Below are positions 25,106 through 33,335 of a DNA stretch of 53,333 nucleotides, piece after piece. Source of the DNA: Methylomicrobium sp. (GTDB lineage: Bacteria > Pseudomonadota > Gammaproteobacteria > Methylococcales > Methylomonadaceae). The DNA lies in NCBI GenBank assembly GCA_018333785.1, contig JAGXSU010000201.1, positions 1 to 53,333 of the forward strand. The letters run 5' to 3'. The notes under the pieces were generated by a model. That model was not told where the DNA came from and searched no databases. It saw nothing but the letters and a program-made list of their open reading frames with translations. The first letter of the stretch is position 1, and the number at the start of each line of letters is the position of its first letter. Position numbers and translations under genes: made by a program.

Positions 25106-25999
25106 GCCTTGGCTATTTGCAATCACAGGCTCCATTAAAATAGTAGACAACCGTCTGACTCCGGGACCGGCAAAATCGGGATTTGCCAAAATCAGATAGA
25201 GCGGCACCTCGTGCGTAGGGCCTTCTTTCAAGGGTAACGGCTTTAGAATTCCGGTTCGCAGCTCCTCGCGAATATGCTCTTCAGGTAGCCAGGCAAAGCC
25301 AAAGCCTGAACAGACCGCCTGAATCGATGTAGCCACCTGGCTCACTATCCAGCGCTGATCAACCTCGACCGATACAGCGCGCTGATCCCGCTTGGCACCT
25401 GAATCACGGATCACCACATGCCGATGTGCCCGCAAATCACGGTAACTCAACTCTCGACCGTAATGATGAAGCGGGTGATCGTTATGGGCCACAGCCAGCA
25501 AGCGAATTCGCATCAACACATTTCCCAAAAAACCGGGGGGAAGTTGGGGCGAAATTGCCAAATCCACATTGCCGCTGAGCAGCGCATCCGAGGTTCCGCC
25601 TAATACCGACTCAATCAATTCAACGCGCGTACCCGGACTTTCAAGGCCAAAGCGATGAAGACAGGCCAATAGCCGGTCAGAAGGAAACAATATTTCAGCG
25701 GCAATAGTGATAACCGCTTCCCATCCTGCCGAAAGCCTATGCGCAGCTCGCTCCAGATCACCGGCTTCATTGACCAGCGCCTGAGCGCGCCGGTAGAGCA
25801 TTTGCCCCGTTGGGGTAAGGATGGCCTTACGTCCCTGAACCTCGAAGGCTTTAATGTTCAGTAAGGATTCTATTTTTTGTACGGCATAGCTGACGGCCGA
25901 TTGGCTTTTACACAGTTTTTCAGCAGCCTGAGCGTAACCACCCGCGTCCACAACTTCAATCAACGCTCGCCATTGTTCCAGGCTAATATGAGGGCTCAT
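25103..25999 (-). CDS. LysR-family transcriptional regulator
   Basis: A 298-residue protein of standard LysR length. The N-terminal winged helix-turn-helix (residues 4-63) has EVVDAGGYAQAAEKLCKSQSAVSYAVQKIE. The periplasmic-binding-protein-like effector domain covers about 90-290. It is divergent from azoR with 106 bases between, the usual arrangement for a LysR regulator and its target, so I infer control of azoR and perhaps the pirin gene. The effector is unknown; quinones or electrophiles would fit azoR. Its stop codon lies in the 25072-25105 hairpin. Confidence 0.92.
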   Translation of the reverse strand: MSPHISLEQWRALIEVVDAGGYAQAAEKLCKSQSAVSYAVQKIESLLNIKAFEVQGRKAILTPTGQMLYRRAQALVNEAGDLERAAHRLSAGWEAVITIAAEILFPSDRLLACLHRFGLESPGTRVELIESVLGGTSDALLSGNVDLAISPQLPPGFLGNVLMRIRLLAVAHNDHPLHHYGRELSYRDLRAHRHVVIRDSGAKRDQRAVSVEVDQRWIVSQVATSIQAVCSGFGFAWLPEEHIREELRTGILKPLPLKEGPTHEVPLYLILANPDFAGPGVRRLSTILMEPVIANSQG

Positions 26000-26105
26000 T
26001 TCGATCTATCTAATGAATTGATGAATATGGCCTAATTATTATGCTTTTTTATCGTTTTCATAAAGCGTTAAATAGTACCAACGTTCACTGACAGAGAAAA
26101 TAAGC

Positions 26106-26708
26106 ATGGCAACTCTCTTACAAATCAATTCAAGTATATTCTCATCGGGTGGCCACTCCAGCCAACTGGCCAATGACTTTGTTTCCACCTGGCTTACACT
26201 CAATCCCGATACGCAAGTCAAGGTTCGTGATCTAGCCACGGAACCGTTACCGCATTTGGATGCCCAACGGGTTTCTGCCTTTTTCGCATCGCCCGGAGAC
26301 AGAACACCTGAACAAAAGCGCTTTGTTATCGAGTCAGACACACTGATCAACGAAATTAAGCAATCGAATGTCATTGTCATCGGTTTACCCATGTATAACT
26401 TTGGTATTCCCTCGACGCTGAAAGCCTACTTTGACCAGATCGCCCGCGCAGGGTTGACTTTTCGTTATACCGAAAACGGTCCTGAAGGCTTGCTTACAGA
26501 TAAAAAAGTCTTCGTTTTTGCGACCAGGGGAGGAAAGTATGCAGGTACGCCTTTGGACAGCCAAACCACGTATGTCCGTGATTTTCTCAATTTCCTGGGA
26601 ATTTCCGAGATTGAATTTATCTATGCGGAAGGGCTTAACATGGGTGAAGAAATGAAGGATAAGGCACTTGCCACGGCCCATCAACGGCTGGCAGAACTGG
26701 TCGCCTAA
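26106..26708 (+). CDS. azoR: FMN-dependent NADH:quinone oxidoreductase / azoreductase
   Basis: A 200-residue flavodoxin-fold enzyme of the AzoR family and of the expected length. Visible features are the phosphate-binding start with S-x-S-x-S-x-S-type spacing (QINSSIFSSGGHSSQL), PMYNFGIPSTLKAYFDQIARAG (near 95-115), which contacts FMN, and FATRGGKY near 140. It reduces quinones and azo or nitro compounds by two electrons with NADH. It is followed after 67 bases by a pirin gene on the same strand and is divergent from LysR. A protective role against electrophilic quinones is likely. Confidence 0.93.
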   Translation: MATLLQINSSIFSSGGHSSQLANDFVSTWLTLNPDTQVKVRDLATEPLPHLDAQRVSAFFASPGDRTPEQKRFVIESDTLINEIKQSNVIVIGLPMYNFGIPSTLKAYFDQIARAGLTFRYTENGPEGLLTDKKVFVFATRGGKYAGTPLDSQTTYVRDFLNFLGISEIEFIYAEGLNMGEEMKDKALATAHQRLAELVA

Positions 26709-26775
26709 GTTGCTGATCAATGACTATTTTTTTTATTCAGACCCCCCAAACTTGGAGCTTCAAGAGGAATAAGAC

Positions 26776-27633
26776 ATGAGCACGCGCACACTTCAACAAA
26801 TCATTCCATCCATCACCACTTCCGATGGCGGCGGCGTCAAGCTGCGTCGCAGCCTCGGACAAAATCAGACACTGCGGGTAGACCCTTTTTTGATGTTAGA
26901 TGAGTTTTCTTCAACGGATGCCGATGATTATATCGCCGGTTTTCCGGACCATCCGCATCGTGGCTTCGAGACGGTCACCTATATGCTGGACGGACATATG
27001 CTGCATCAGGATCATCTCGGCAATCAGGGCGACTTGAAAAGCGGCGGCGCACAATGGATGACAGCAGGACGCGGTATTATTCATTCTGAAATGCCACAGC
27101 AGGAAAGTGGCCGTATGCGCGGCTTTCAGCTTTGGATCAACCTGCCTGCAAAAGAGAAAATGAAACCCGCCAGTTATCAGGATGTCCAGCCAGAGGAAAT
27201 TCCAATAGTAAATTTACCGGACGGTGGTCAAGTTAAAATTATTGCAGGCATTGCAGAAATTGATGGGCAAACCATTGCCGGACCGATTCAAGGGATAAGT
27301 ACCGGGGTCTTGTTTCTGGATGTTCACCTTCCTGTAGGCGGGCGCTTTGATCATACGGTTGACGCAATGCATAACGCCTTTGTTTATCCTTATGAGGGAC
27401 AAGTAGAGATGGGACCAATCGGAAACAGGCGTAGTCTGGCATCTCAAACTGCCGGCGTACTCTCTCCCGGCGATCGCATCGAAATCCAGGCAGTAGACCA
27501 AGCCGCTGCATTTTTGCTGCTGGCTGGCCGTCCGTTAGGTGAGCCTATCGTTCAGTACGGGCCATTTGTGATGAACACGCGCGAAGAGATCGAGCAGGCA
27601 ATGACCGATTATAGAAACGGGCAGCTGGTATAA
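26776..27633 (+). CDS. Pirin-family bicupin protein
   Basis: A 285-residue pirin. The N-terminal cupin carries the metal-binding set in HPHRGFETVTYMLDGHMLHQDHLG (His, His, His) and a Glu in IIHSEMPQQ, at about residues 56-110. The C-terminal cupin covers about 165-270. Bacterial pirins can show quercetin 2,3-dioxygenase activity or regulate metabolic enzymes; which applies here is unknown. A GAGGAAT ribosome-binding site precedes the ATG. Its place after azoR suggests a common response to aromatic or quinone compounds. Confidence 0.92.
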   Translation: MSTRTLQQIIPSITTSDGGGVKLRRSLGQNQTLRVDPFLMLDEFSSTDADDYIAGFPDHPHRGFETVTYMLDGHMLHQDHLGNQGDLKSGGAQWMTAGRGIIHSEMPQQESGRMRGFQLWINLPAKEKMKPASYQDVQPEEIPIVNLPDGGQVKIIAGIAEIDGQTIAGPIQGISTGVLFLDVHLPVGGRFDHTVDAMHNAFVYPYEGQVEMGPIGNRRSLASQTAGVLSPGDRIEIQAVDQAAAFLLLAGRPLGEPIVQYGPFVMNTREEIEQAMTDYRNGQLV

Positions 27634-27729
27634 GCGGAACGAATCGCAGCTTTTGGGATTGATCTTGGCTCTGCAGAAATTATAACGTCCCGTCATCAAA
27701 ACCAGCCAACGATCATTATCTTGCCGCCA

Positions 27730-28254
27730 TCAGCCGGGCATTTTTTGTAAAAATACCTTCAACCTTTCTGCAGTATTTATAAATTCATCCAACATTTCCG
27801 TATTGTATTGCCTGAATTCTTTAGCAGGCAAGGTAGTAACTGATAAATTCCCTTTGCTATCTTTTTCAATCCAGCCCCGTCGTATCAACCCTTTAATTTT
27901 CCGGCGAACCGTTTCCCGGGGTATACCGGTAGATGCGCTGATGGACAGCGCATTAGTAGGTCTGATCAAATTTCCTAATTCAGGCACGTCAGAATAACGG
28001 CTTAATTTTTTTGCCGAAGCGACAAGTTGTTCGAGTTCGTCCGTTGACCACTGTTTCTGAGAAATAATTTTCTTGAGATTGAAATGAGCGATTTCTCCCA
28101 GTATCAGCGCACATTCTAAATCACCATCGAAATGTACTCTGATGTTTCTCAAGTGCCACAGGATAAATTCATTGATGAAAAAAACGGGTAAGGATGAATA
28201 AAGTGAATCATCTTCTAAGTTTCGTTGCAAAGTATCTCTCCTTAACAGTGTCAT
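27730..28254 (-). CDS. Winged-helix DNA-binding protein of unknown family
   Basis: I start at ATG 28254 (about 174 residues). The longer frame to 28344 reads 30 codons of the dispersed 130-bp repeat, so that N-terminus is artefactual. The C-terminal half contains a helix-turn-helix of MarR/GntR-like type: NALSISASTGIPRETVRRKIKGLIRRGWIEKD lies within residues about 99-132. The N-terminal half (FFINEFILWHLRNIRVHFDGDLECALILGEIAHFN) is helical and may be a dimerisation or sensing domain. No family name is certain. It is divergent from the DUF2541 gene, with the repeat between them. Confidence 0.7.
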   Translation of the reverse strand: MTLLRRDTLQRNLEDDSLYSSLPVFFINEFILWHLRNIRVHFDGDLECALILGEIAHFNLKKIISQKQWSTDELEQLVASAKKLSRYSDVPELGNLIRPTNALSISASTGIPRETVRRKIKGLIRRGWIEKDSKGNLSVTTLPAKEFRQYNTEMLDEFINTAERLKVFLQKMPG

Positions 28255-28288
28255 AGGGCCTTGGTAAATCCATAGATTAAAGTATATC

Positions 28289-28418
28289 CATCGTAGATCG
28301 AAATTCGGCACCGGGATGCCCGTCAAAGGACGCCGTAAAACCATCCAGATAGGCTCTTATGCCGAACAACCCGCTGCCTCCTTAGCCACTGCCGAAATTT
28401 GAAGTGCGAAAGTTATAA
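28289..28418. repeat. 130-bp dispersed repeat, copy A
   Basis: Starts CATCGTAGATCGAAATTCGG and ends GAAGTGCGAAAGTTATAA. A second copy of the same length (44723-44852) shows the same order of segments (CCCGTCAAAGGACGCCGTAAA, then AGGCTCT-ATGCCGAACAACCCG, then GCCTCCT). There is no coding capacity. It lies in the promoter region of the winged-helix gene and adds a false N-terminal extension to its open frame. Confidence 0.8.
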
Positions 28419-28563
28419 AACCAGTCAAAAGCCCATTTTGGGTAACTGACATTTATCCTGCTACTGTTTTATATGTCAGAATAATTTTAGAGGTCACTCG
28501 CCAACTTAAGCAGTTACCCTGCTTTTAATCCATGCATTTTTTCGAATCCAAAGAAGGCCACTG

Positions 28564-28953
28564 ATGAAATACGCATTTAAACTCCTGATAATACTGACAA
28601 CGATACTTGCCACTCCTGTATTTGCGGATATCACCGATGGCTGGGAGCGTTTGGGCAAAGAAAAAGTGAATTCGCGACTGGAGAGGGATGAAATTCGCAT
28701 AGCCAGTAAAGGGTTCATCAAGCAGATAGTCGTCGAAGTACGTGGAGCTGCCGTCTTTTTTGAGTCGGTCAATGTTCATCTGGGCAATGGAGAAGTGATG
28801 GACTTCCCTATTCGCAGCATCGTCAAGGCCGGTGAACGTTCACGCGTTTTTGATCTACCCGGCAAGGCTAGAATCATCAAAAAGGTGGTTTTCATTCATC
28901 AAAAAGTGAAAGACTCAAACAAAGCGGAAATAGTGCTTTGGGGGCGAAAATGA
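28564..28953 (+). CDS. Secreted DUF2541-like protein
   Basis: A 129-residue protein with a signal peptide ending at VFA-DI near residue 21. The mature domain is beta-rich (FIKQIVVEVRGAAVFFESVNVHLGNG, then RARIIKKVVFIHQK-like strands) and resembles DUF2541 proteins such as E. coli YaaI in length and pattern. It has no cysteine. An AAGAAGG ribosome-binding site precedes the ATG. It is periplasmic, with unknown function. No operon partner is on the same strand. Confidence 0.7.
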   Translation: MKYAFKLLIILTTILATPVFADITDGWERLGKEKVNSRLERDEIRIASKGFIKQIVVEVRGAAVFFESVNVHLGNGEVMDFPIRSIVKAGERSRVFDLPGKARIIKKVVFIHQKVKDSNKAEIVLWGRK

Positions 28954-29054
28954 TCTCTCGGTTAATGAGAAGTTTCTGAGTCACTGATTGATAAGGGTGC
29001 AGAGGCCGCCCAATTTCAGACCGGCTCAAACCAACCAAGTTTTTAACCACCATT

Positions 29055-29909
29055 TCAAATAACTTCCGATATTTCCATACCGATGGCTTTGCGGCGACAA
29101 CACCCTATAAGGGCCAGTACGCAGCTTCCAAATAACCAACCAACTGCAGGCAAAGGAACAGGCGCTGCATAACTATAACCGCTGTCGGTATTCAATTGAT
29201 AATCAGTGTCCAATACTTTCAACCAGATATTGGCGGTATGGCTGTAATCCGCCATGCTGCTGGGATGAACGAAGTCAGCTGCTGCTTGAACAAGAATTCC
29301 GGCGGACAAGGTCATTTGGGTGTTGACGGGTAACTTGACGGTCATACTGCCGTCACATGAACCACTTACGGGCCATGCGCAGTAAAAACTGGCAGGTGAT
29401 AGGGTGGTCTGATTGAATTCAATATATTTGTTATTATTGATCCACAATCCGCTACTGACCTGGGTATTACCGATTGTTCCGCCCCCTATGTTCAACGTCA
29501 GCAGCACATCGACAAGCTTATTGCTGGCAGCAGGCCCTTCTATCCGGAATGGATCGGTAAATCCAGCGTCAGCCATTGCTGAAACCCCAAAGTTACCGGT
29601 CGTCCAACCAGCCCCTGCATAGGTTTTCACCACGCCTGCGCCCGCACTGGCAGTGCCAAGCGCCTGGACTCGGTAGTTATATCCACCAAAAGGATTGATC
29701 TGTTGATAGATAATCGAGGCCGAGGCGGCCGAATCCTTATCTGTATTGGCATCTTTGTGGCGGTCAAACCACGGACTCAAAGGGTTTGATAGGAATGAAT
29801 TGCTATTGCCAATAGTGGCCTGCGCCTCGGCATAAGTCGTGTAATATGCATTAGCCATCGAAGAATATCCCAGCACAAGGCAACCGCAGAATATCAAAAA
29901 ATGTTTCAT
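29055..29909 (-). CDS. PEP-CTERM-type exported protein
   Basis: A 284-residue protein. The signal peptide ends near residue 21 (SSMANA-YY). The body is Ala/Gly/Ser/Asn-rich and beta-type (AGAGVVKTYAGAGWTTGNFG). The C-terminus has a sorting tail: VPLPAVGWLFGSCVLALIG followed by a Cys-Arg-Arg-Lys patch. This is the VPLP variant of PEP-CTERM common in methanotrophs and other exosortase-bearing bacteria. An AGGAGG ribosome-binding site precedes the ATG. Exosortase is expected elsewhere in the genome. The protein is probably an extracellular matrix or surface protein. Confidence 0.85.
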   Translation of the reverse strand: MKHFLIFCGCLVLGYSSMANAYYTTYAEAQATIGNSNSFLSNPLSPWFDRHKDANTDKDSAASASIIYQQINPFGGYNYRVQALGTASAGAGVVKTYAGAGWTTGNFGVSAMADAGFTDPFRIEGPAASNKLVDVLLTLNIGGGTIGNTQVSSGLWINNNKYIEFNQTTLSPASFYCAWPVSGSCDGSMTVKLPVNTQMTLSAGILVQAAADFVHPSSMADYSHTANIWLKVLDTDYQLNTDSGYSYAAPVPLPAVGWLFGSCVLALIGCCRRKAIGMEISEVI

Positions 29910-30219
29910 AATTTCCTCCTAAAAATGCGTATAAAATTGAGGCATGAGCCGGGATTCCCAACATTGCATCCATAAGCGTTAAAAACAGGGGTAAATAGCT
30001 TCATTTCGAGTGCCTCCTAAAATGGTTTTTAATCTCTACCGCGACGACTGGATCAAATTCGCTTCGGCAGGCCGATTCGATGAATCCATTCAGATGAGTC
30101 TTTACCGGCATCCGCATCAATGCCAGTATAAAACCTTAAAAAAACCAATTCAATACCATTATGAGCAATTTGATACTGAGCGGTCGCAGTGTATTAACTA
30201 ACAACCCAGTGAACATGAT
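29910..30219. other. Divergent intergenic region between the PEP-CTERM gene and the PfkB kinase
   Basis: It holds the promoters of both neighbours. A 63-codon frame at 30010-30201 shows no family pattern and is not called. Confidence 0.45.
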
Positions 30220-31191
30220 ATGAAAACACTTATTTTAGGCAGCTACGTCAACGCTAACTGTTTGAAAGTCTCACAACTTCCCCAAACAGGTGAATCGCTA
30301 CTCGCCAATGATTTTTGGTCAGAACATGGTGGCAAAGGGCTTAACGTAGGCGTGGCTTTGCATCGGTTGATGGGAAAGGTCGAACTGCTGCTGCCCATCG
30401 GTCAGGACCAGAGCGGCGATGCGGTGATATCGCTACTGGAAAAAGAGACTCTAAACACGCGTCATGTAGTTAGAACCTCCGAGCAATCGGGGTTTGGCGT
30501 AGGCTTCGTAGCAAATAATGGAGATAACTTTCTGGCTGTTTATCCGGGCGCCAACGCACATTTGGACGAAGCACACGTCAATAAAGCACTGGAATTAATC
30601 GATGAACTGAGCATACTTTATGCCCAACTGGAAATCCCCCAAATCACAGTAGTGGCCGCATTTAAAAAGGCGCGTACCAGAAAGATCACTACAGTTTTAA
30701 ACCCTTCGCCAATACAGAATTTACACCCCGATTTGATTAACCTGAGTGATATTTTGATTATCAATGAAAACGAAGCTATGCATCTGTTCGGGTGTACCCA
30801 TACAGAATCCCGCTTGAATTTAAGTGACTGGCTTAGGAATCTGCCAAAATGGGCAAACACTCTGCAATGGCAAAACAGCTTATTGATTGTGACCTTGGCC
30901 GAACGCGGTTGTGTCGCCTTGAAGCAGAGTTCGATACATCACCAAAGTGCCTGGCCGATTATCGAACAAGATGCTACCGGTGCAGGCGATGCCTTCAACG
31001 CAGGTGTACTGTATGGCTTGAATCATAAGTTACCCATAGCTGATTTACTGAGCTTTGCCTGTGCATGCGGGTCTTTGGTTGCGTCGGAATCCGGAGTTTT
31101 ACTGAATTTACCCGACCTGGCAACCGTTGAGTCTTTCATGTTGACGCGAGACAGACCCGTCATAACCACTATTGATTTGGCCGCATCTTGA
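30220..31191 (+). CDS. PfkB-family sugar kinase (ribokinase-like)
   Basis: A 323-residue kinase of the ribokinase/PfkB fold. The N-terminal motif GGKGLNVGVALHRLMGKV (near residue 38) is the substrate-side signature. The C-terminal DATGAGDAFNAGVLYGL (near 250) holds the anion-hole Gly and the catalytic Asp. It phosphorylates a sugar or nucleoside with ATP; the exact substrate is not clear, though the GGKGxN form is ribokinase-like. Its 3' end overlaps the convergent GntR gene by 23 bases. Together they suggest a sugar-responsive pair, without a linked transporter. Confidence 0.88.
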   Translation: MKTLILGSYVNANCLKVSQLPQTGESLLANDFWSEHGGKGLNVGVALHRLMGKVELLLPIGQDQSGDAVISLLEKETLNTRHVVRTSEQSGFGVGFVANNGDNFLAVYPGANAHLDEAHVNKALELIDELSILYAQLEIPQITVVAAFKKARTRKITTVLNPSPIQNLHPDLINLSDILIINENEAMHLFGCTHTESRLNLSDWLRNLPKWANTLQWQNSLLIVTLAERGCVALKQSSIHHQSAWPIIEQDATGAGDAFNAGVLYGLNHKLPIADLLSFACACGSLVASESGVLLNLPDLATVESFMLTRDRPVITTIDLAAS

Positions 31192-31978
31192 GCTGGATGC
31201 GATAAGTATAAGCATCGCCCCGAAAGGTACCCTCCACATACTCGATCATTAGACCGTTATCGGTGTAAGTCTTGCGCTTGAGCAATAAGCAAGGGCCGGG
31301 ATGCTCGAAACTAAACACATGTGTTTCCTCATCGTTACTGATGACCGCCTCAATGGTTTGTTCGGCTCTGACTAAATTCAGCGAGCATTCTTGCTCTAAA
31401 AATTGATATGCCGAGCCATTTCCCTCCCAAACGGCAAAAGCAGGTGCCGGTGTCAAGTCATACCAAGCCACCTCTCTGGACATAGGATTGCCATCACCCA
31501 GGCGTAAACGGACAATTCGCAAGAAACGATTGGAGGCTGGCCGATTAAAGATGGAGGAGATAGTGCGATCTTCGACAATGCCTTTATCGAGAATCAGGGT
31601 TGAAGGCACAATCCCCAACTCGTGCATTTCATCGGTGAAACCTTTTAAACGCCCCATTTCGGGGGCAATTCGGGTTAGCGGCGCTTTTACAGTTGTGCCG
31701 GATCGACCATTGGTATCAATATGGTCTCTAGCTTTTAACTCCTCGTAACAGCGACGAACAGTCGTTCGACTCAAATCAAGGGCTTCTGCAAGGGCACGCT
31801 CGGAGGGAAGACTGTAGCCATCGGCAATTTCTCCTGACTCGATCAATTGCACAATCCGGCGGAGTAATTGTTTATAGACAGGTTCTGAAACACCGCCATC
31901 CGGCCGAATCTTTTCTATAAAAGCAATGCTGTCGTTAGCTGCCGTTGCAGGTGATTTAATGTGTTGTTTTACATTCAT
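31169..31978 (-). CDS. GntR-family regulator with UTRA effector domain
   Basis: I start at ATG 31978 (about 269 residues); a TTG start at 32014 is possible and neither has a good ribosome-binding site. The N-terminal winged helix covers about residues 30-95, with YSLPSERALAEALDLSRTTVRRCYEELKARD. A UTRA domain follows at about 110-265 (FLRIVRLRLGDGNPMSREVAWYDLTP). UTRA regulators bind sugar phosphates or similar small ligands. Its tail overlaps the PfkB kinase tail by 23 bases on the opposite strand, so antisense interference between them is possible. The kinase product could be its effector, which is inference. Confidence 0.88.
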   Translation of the reverse strand: MNVKQHIKSPATAANDSIAFIEKIRPDGGVSEPVYKQLLRRIVQLIESGEIADGYSLPSERALAEALDLSRTTVRRCYEELKARDHIDTNGRSGTTVKAPLTRIAPEMGRLKGFTDEMHELGIVPSTLILDKGIVEDRTISSIFNRPASNRFLRIVRLRLGDGNPMSREVAWYDLTPAPAFAVWEGNGSAYQFLEQECSLNLVRAEQTIEAVISNDEETHVFSFEHPGPCLLLKRKTYTDNGLMIEYVEGTFRGDAYTYRIQLKMRPNQ

Positions 31979-32120
31979 AAAACTAAAAAATAGTATGGTT
32001 TCAGCGTAAGTCAAAAACTAAACAACCACCGACTAAAGCGAGGCAGTCCGAGGCCTTGAATACCAAATGCGAGCCTTTGGTGATAGCTCTTTATTATAAC
32101 TCTAAATTTTTCGATACTCT

Positions 32121-33335
32121 TTACTGAAAATTTTTCAACACCGTTTGACAAAACCGCATAACTGGCAGCCAAACTAAACCCATGAGGGCAATCATGCAAA
32201 AGGCGGCGCCTGCATAAAATGTGAACGATGCCCCGAGTCGGTCCCACAACAGCCCCGCCAGGACGCTTGCAAGCAGCATCGCCAACCCGCTGACCAGGTT
32301 GAAAAATCCATACGCAGTGCCGCGCAAATCGGCGGGAGCGGTATCGGCAACCATCGTCGCCAGCAAGCCCTGAGTGATGCCCATGTGAATGCCCCAGAGA
32401 GCGACACCTGCCAGCACGACGATCCAGTGATCGTTGATGGCCAATACCAGGTCAGCCGAGATCAGGACGATCAAACCGAGAGCCAGGAGTGTTCTGTGAT
32501 TCATACGGTCGGAGAGCTTACCGAATGGATACGCCGACAGCGCATAGACTACGTTCATCGCCACCATCACCAGCGGCACCAGAGCAACCGAGACGCCGCC
32601 CTGCTGCGCTCGCAAAACCAGGAATGCCTCACTGAATCGTGCCAACGTGAAGACTGCACCGATACTCACCACCCACCAATACGGACCGCCCAGTCGCTTC
32701 AAGTTCTCACGCCGGATCGGATTGGTGCGCTTTGTCGTCTGATGTTGTTCCGGTTCGCGCACCCCGAAGAACAACAGCGCAACGGCCATCAAGCCAGGAA
32801 TGACCGCCACCCAGAACACCGCGCGGAAGTCGTTGGCCCAAAGTAGCATCAAACCGACCGCCAATAAGGGACCCAGAAATGCGCCCACGGTATCGAGGGA
32901 CTGACGCAGTCCAAACGAGGCACCACGCAGATTCGATGGCGCAATGTCAGCGACCAATGCGTCACGCGGTGCACCGCGTATACCTTTGCCGACCCGATCC
33001 AGCAGGCGTGCGGTCAGCACCATGCCGGTCGTGGATGCCACGGCAAAAAGTGGCTTGGTGAGCGCACCCATAGCGTAGCCGAATACGGCCAACCCTTTAC
33101 GCTTGCCTAAATAATCGCTGAAAGCACCCGAAAATATTTTGACGATCAACGCCGTGGATTCTGCCAGTCCCTCCACCAGGCCAACATCGAAAGCACTGGC
33201 CCCGAGCGCCGTGACCATAAACAGCGGCAGCAAGCTATGGATCATTTCCGAGGAAATATCCATCAGCATGCTGACGAAGCCGAGTACCCATATACCCGCT
33301 GGTATTTGATGCCTGGGTATTATCGTTAAGTTCAC
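32121..33335 (-). CDS. Major facilitator superfamily transporter
   Basis: A 404-residue protein with twelve hydrophobic helices. The loop 2-3 signature reads FSGAFSDYLGKRKG (near residue 68), and RVGKGIRGAPRDALVAD lies near 113. Its second half repeats the signature as YPFGKLSDRMNHR (near 270). It looks like a drug- or small-molecule-efflux member; the ligand is unknown. Its ATG overlaps the dihaem cytochrome stop by four bases (ATGA), so it is the last gene of the catalase-cytochrome operon. Export of the operon's product, or protection from it, is the natural inference. Confidence 0.9.
   Translation of the reverse strand: MNLTIIPRHQIPAGIWVLGFVSMLMDISSEMIHSLLPLFMVTALGASAFDVGLVEGLAESTALIVKIFSGAFSDYLGKRKGLAVFGYAMGALTKPLFAVASTTGMVLTARLLDRVGKGIRGAPRDALVADIAPSNLRGASFGLRQSLDTVGAFLGPLLAVGLMLLWANDFRAVFWVAVIPGLMAVALLFFGVREPEQHQTTKRTNPIRRENLKRLGGPYWWVVSIGAVFTLARFSEAFLVLRAQQGGVSVALVPLVMVAMNVVYALSAYPFGKLSDRMNHRTLLALGLIVLISADLVLAINDHWIVVLAGVALWGIHMGITQGLLATMVADTAPADLRGTAYGFFNLVSGLAMLLASVLAGLLWDRLGASFTFYAGAAFCMIALMGLVWLPVMRFCQTVLKNFQ

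Noticed and set aside
28255-28344. N-terminal extension of the winged-helix gene
   Set aside because: These codons lie mainly in the 130-bp repeat, which gives the same RRPLTG-like translation at the second copy.
30010-30201. 63-codon frame upstream of the PfkB kinase
   Set aside because: It lies in a divergent promoter region and lacks support.
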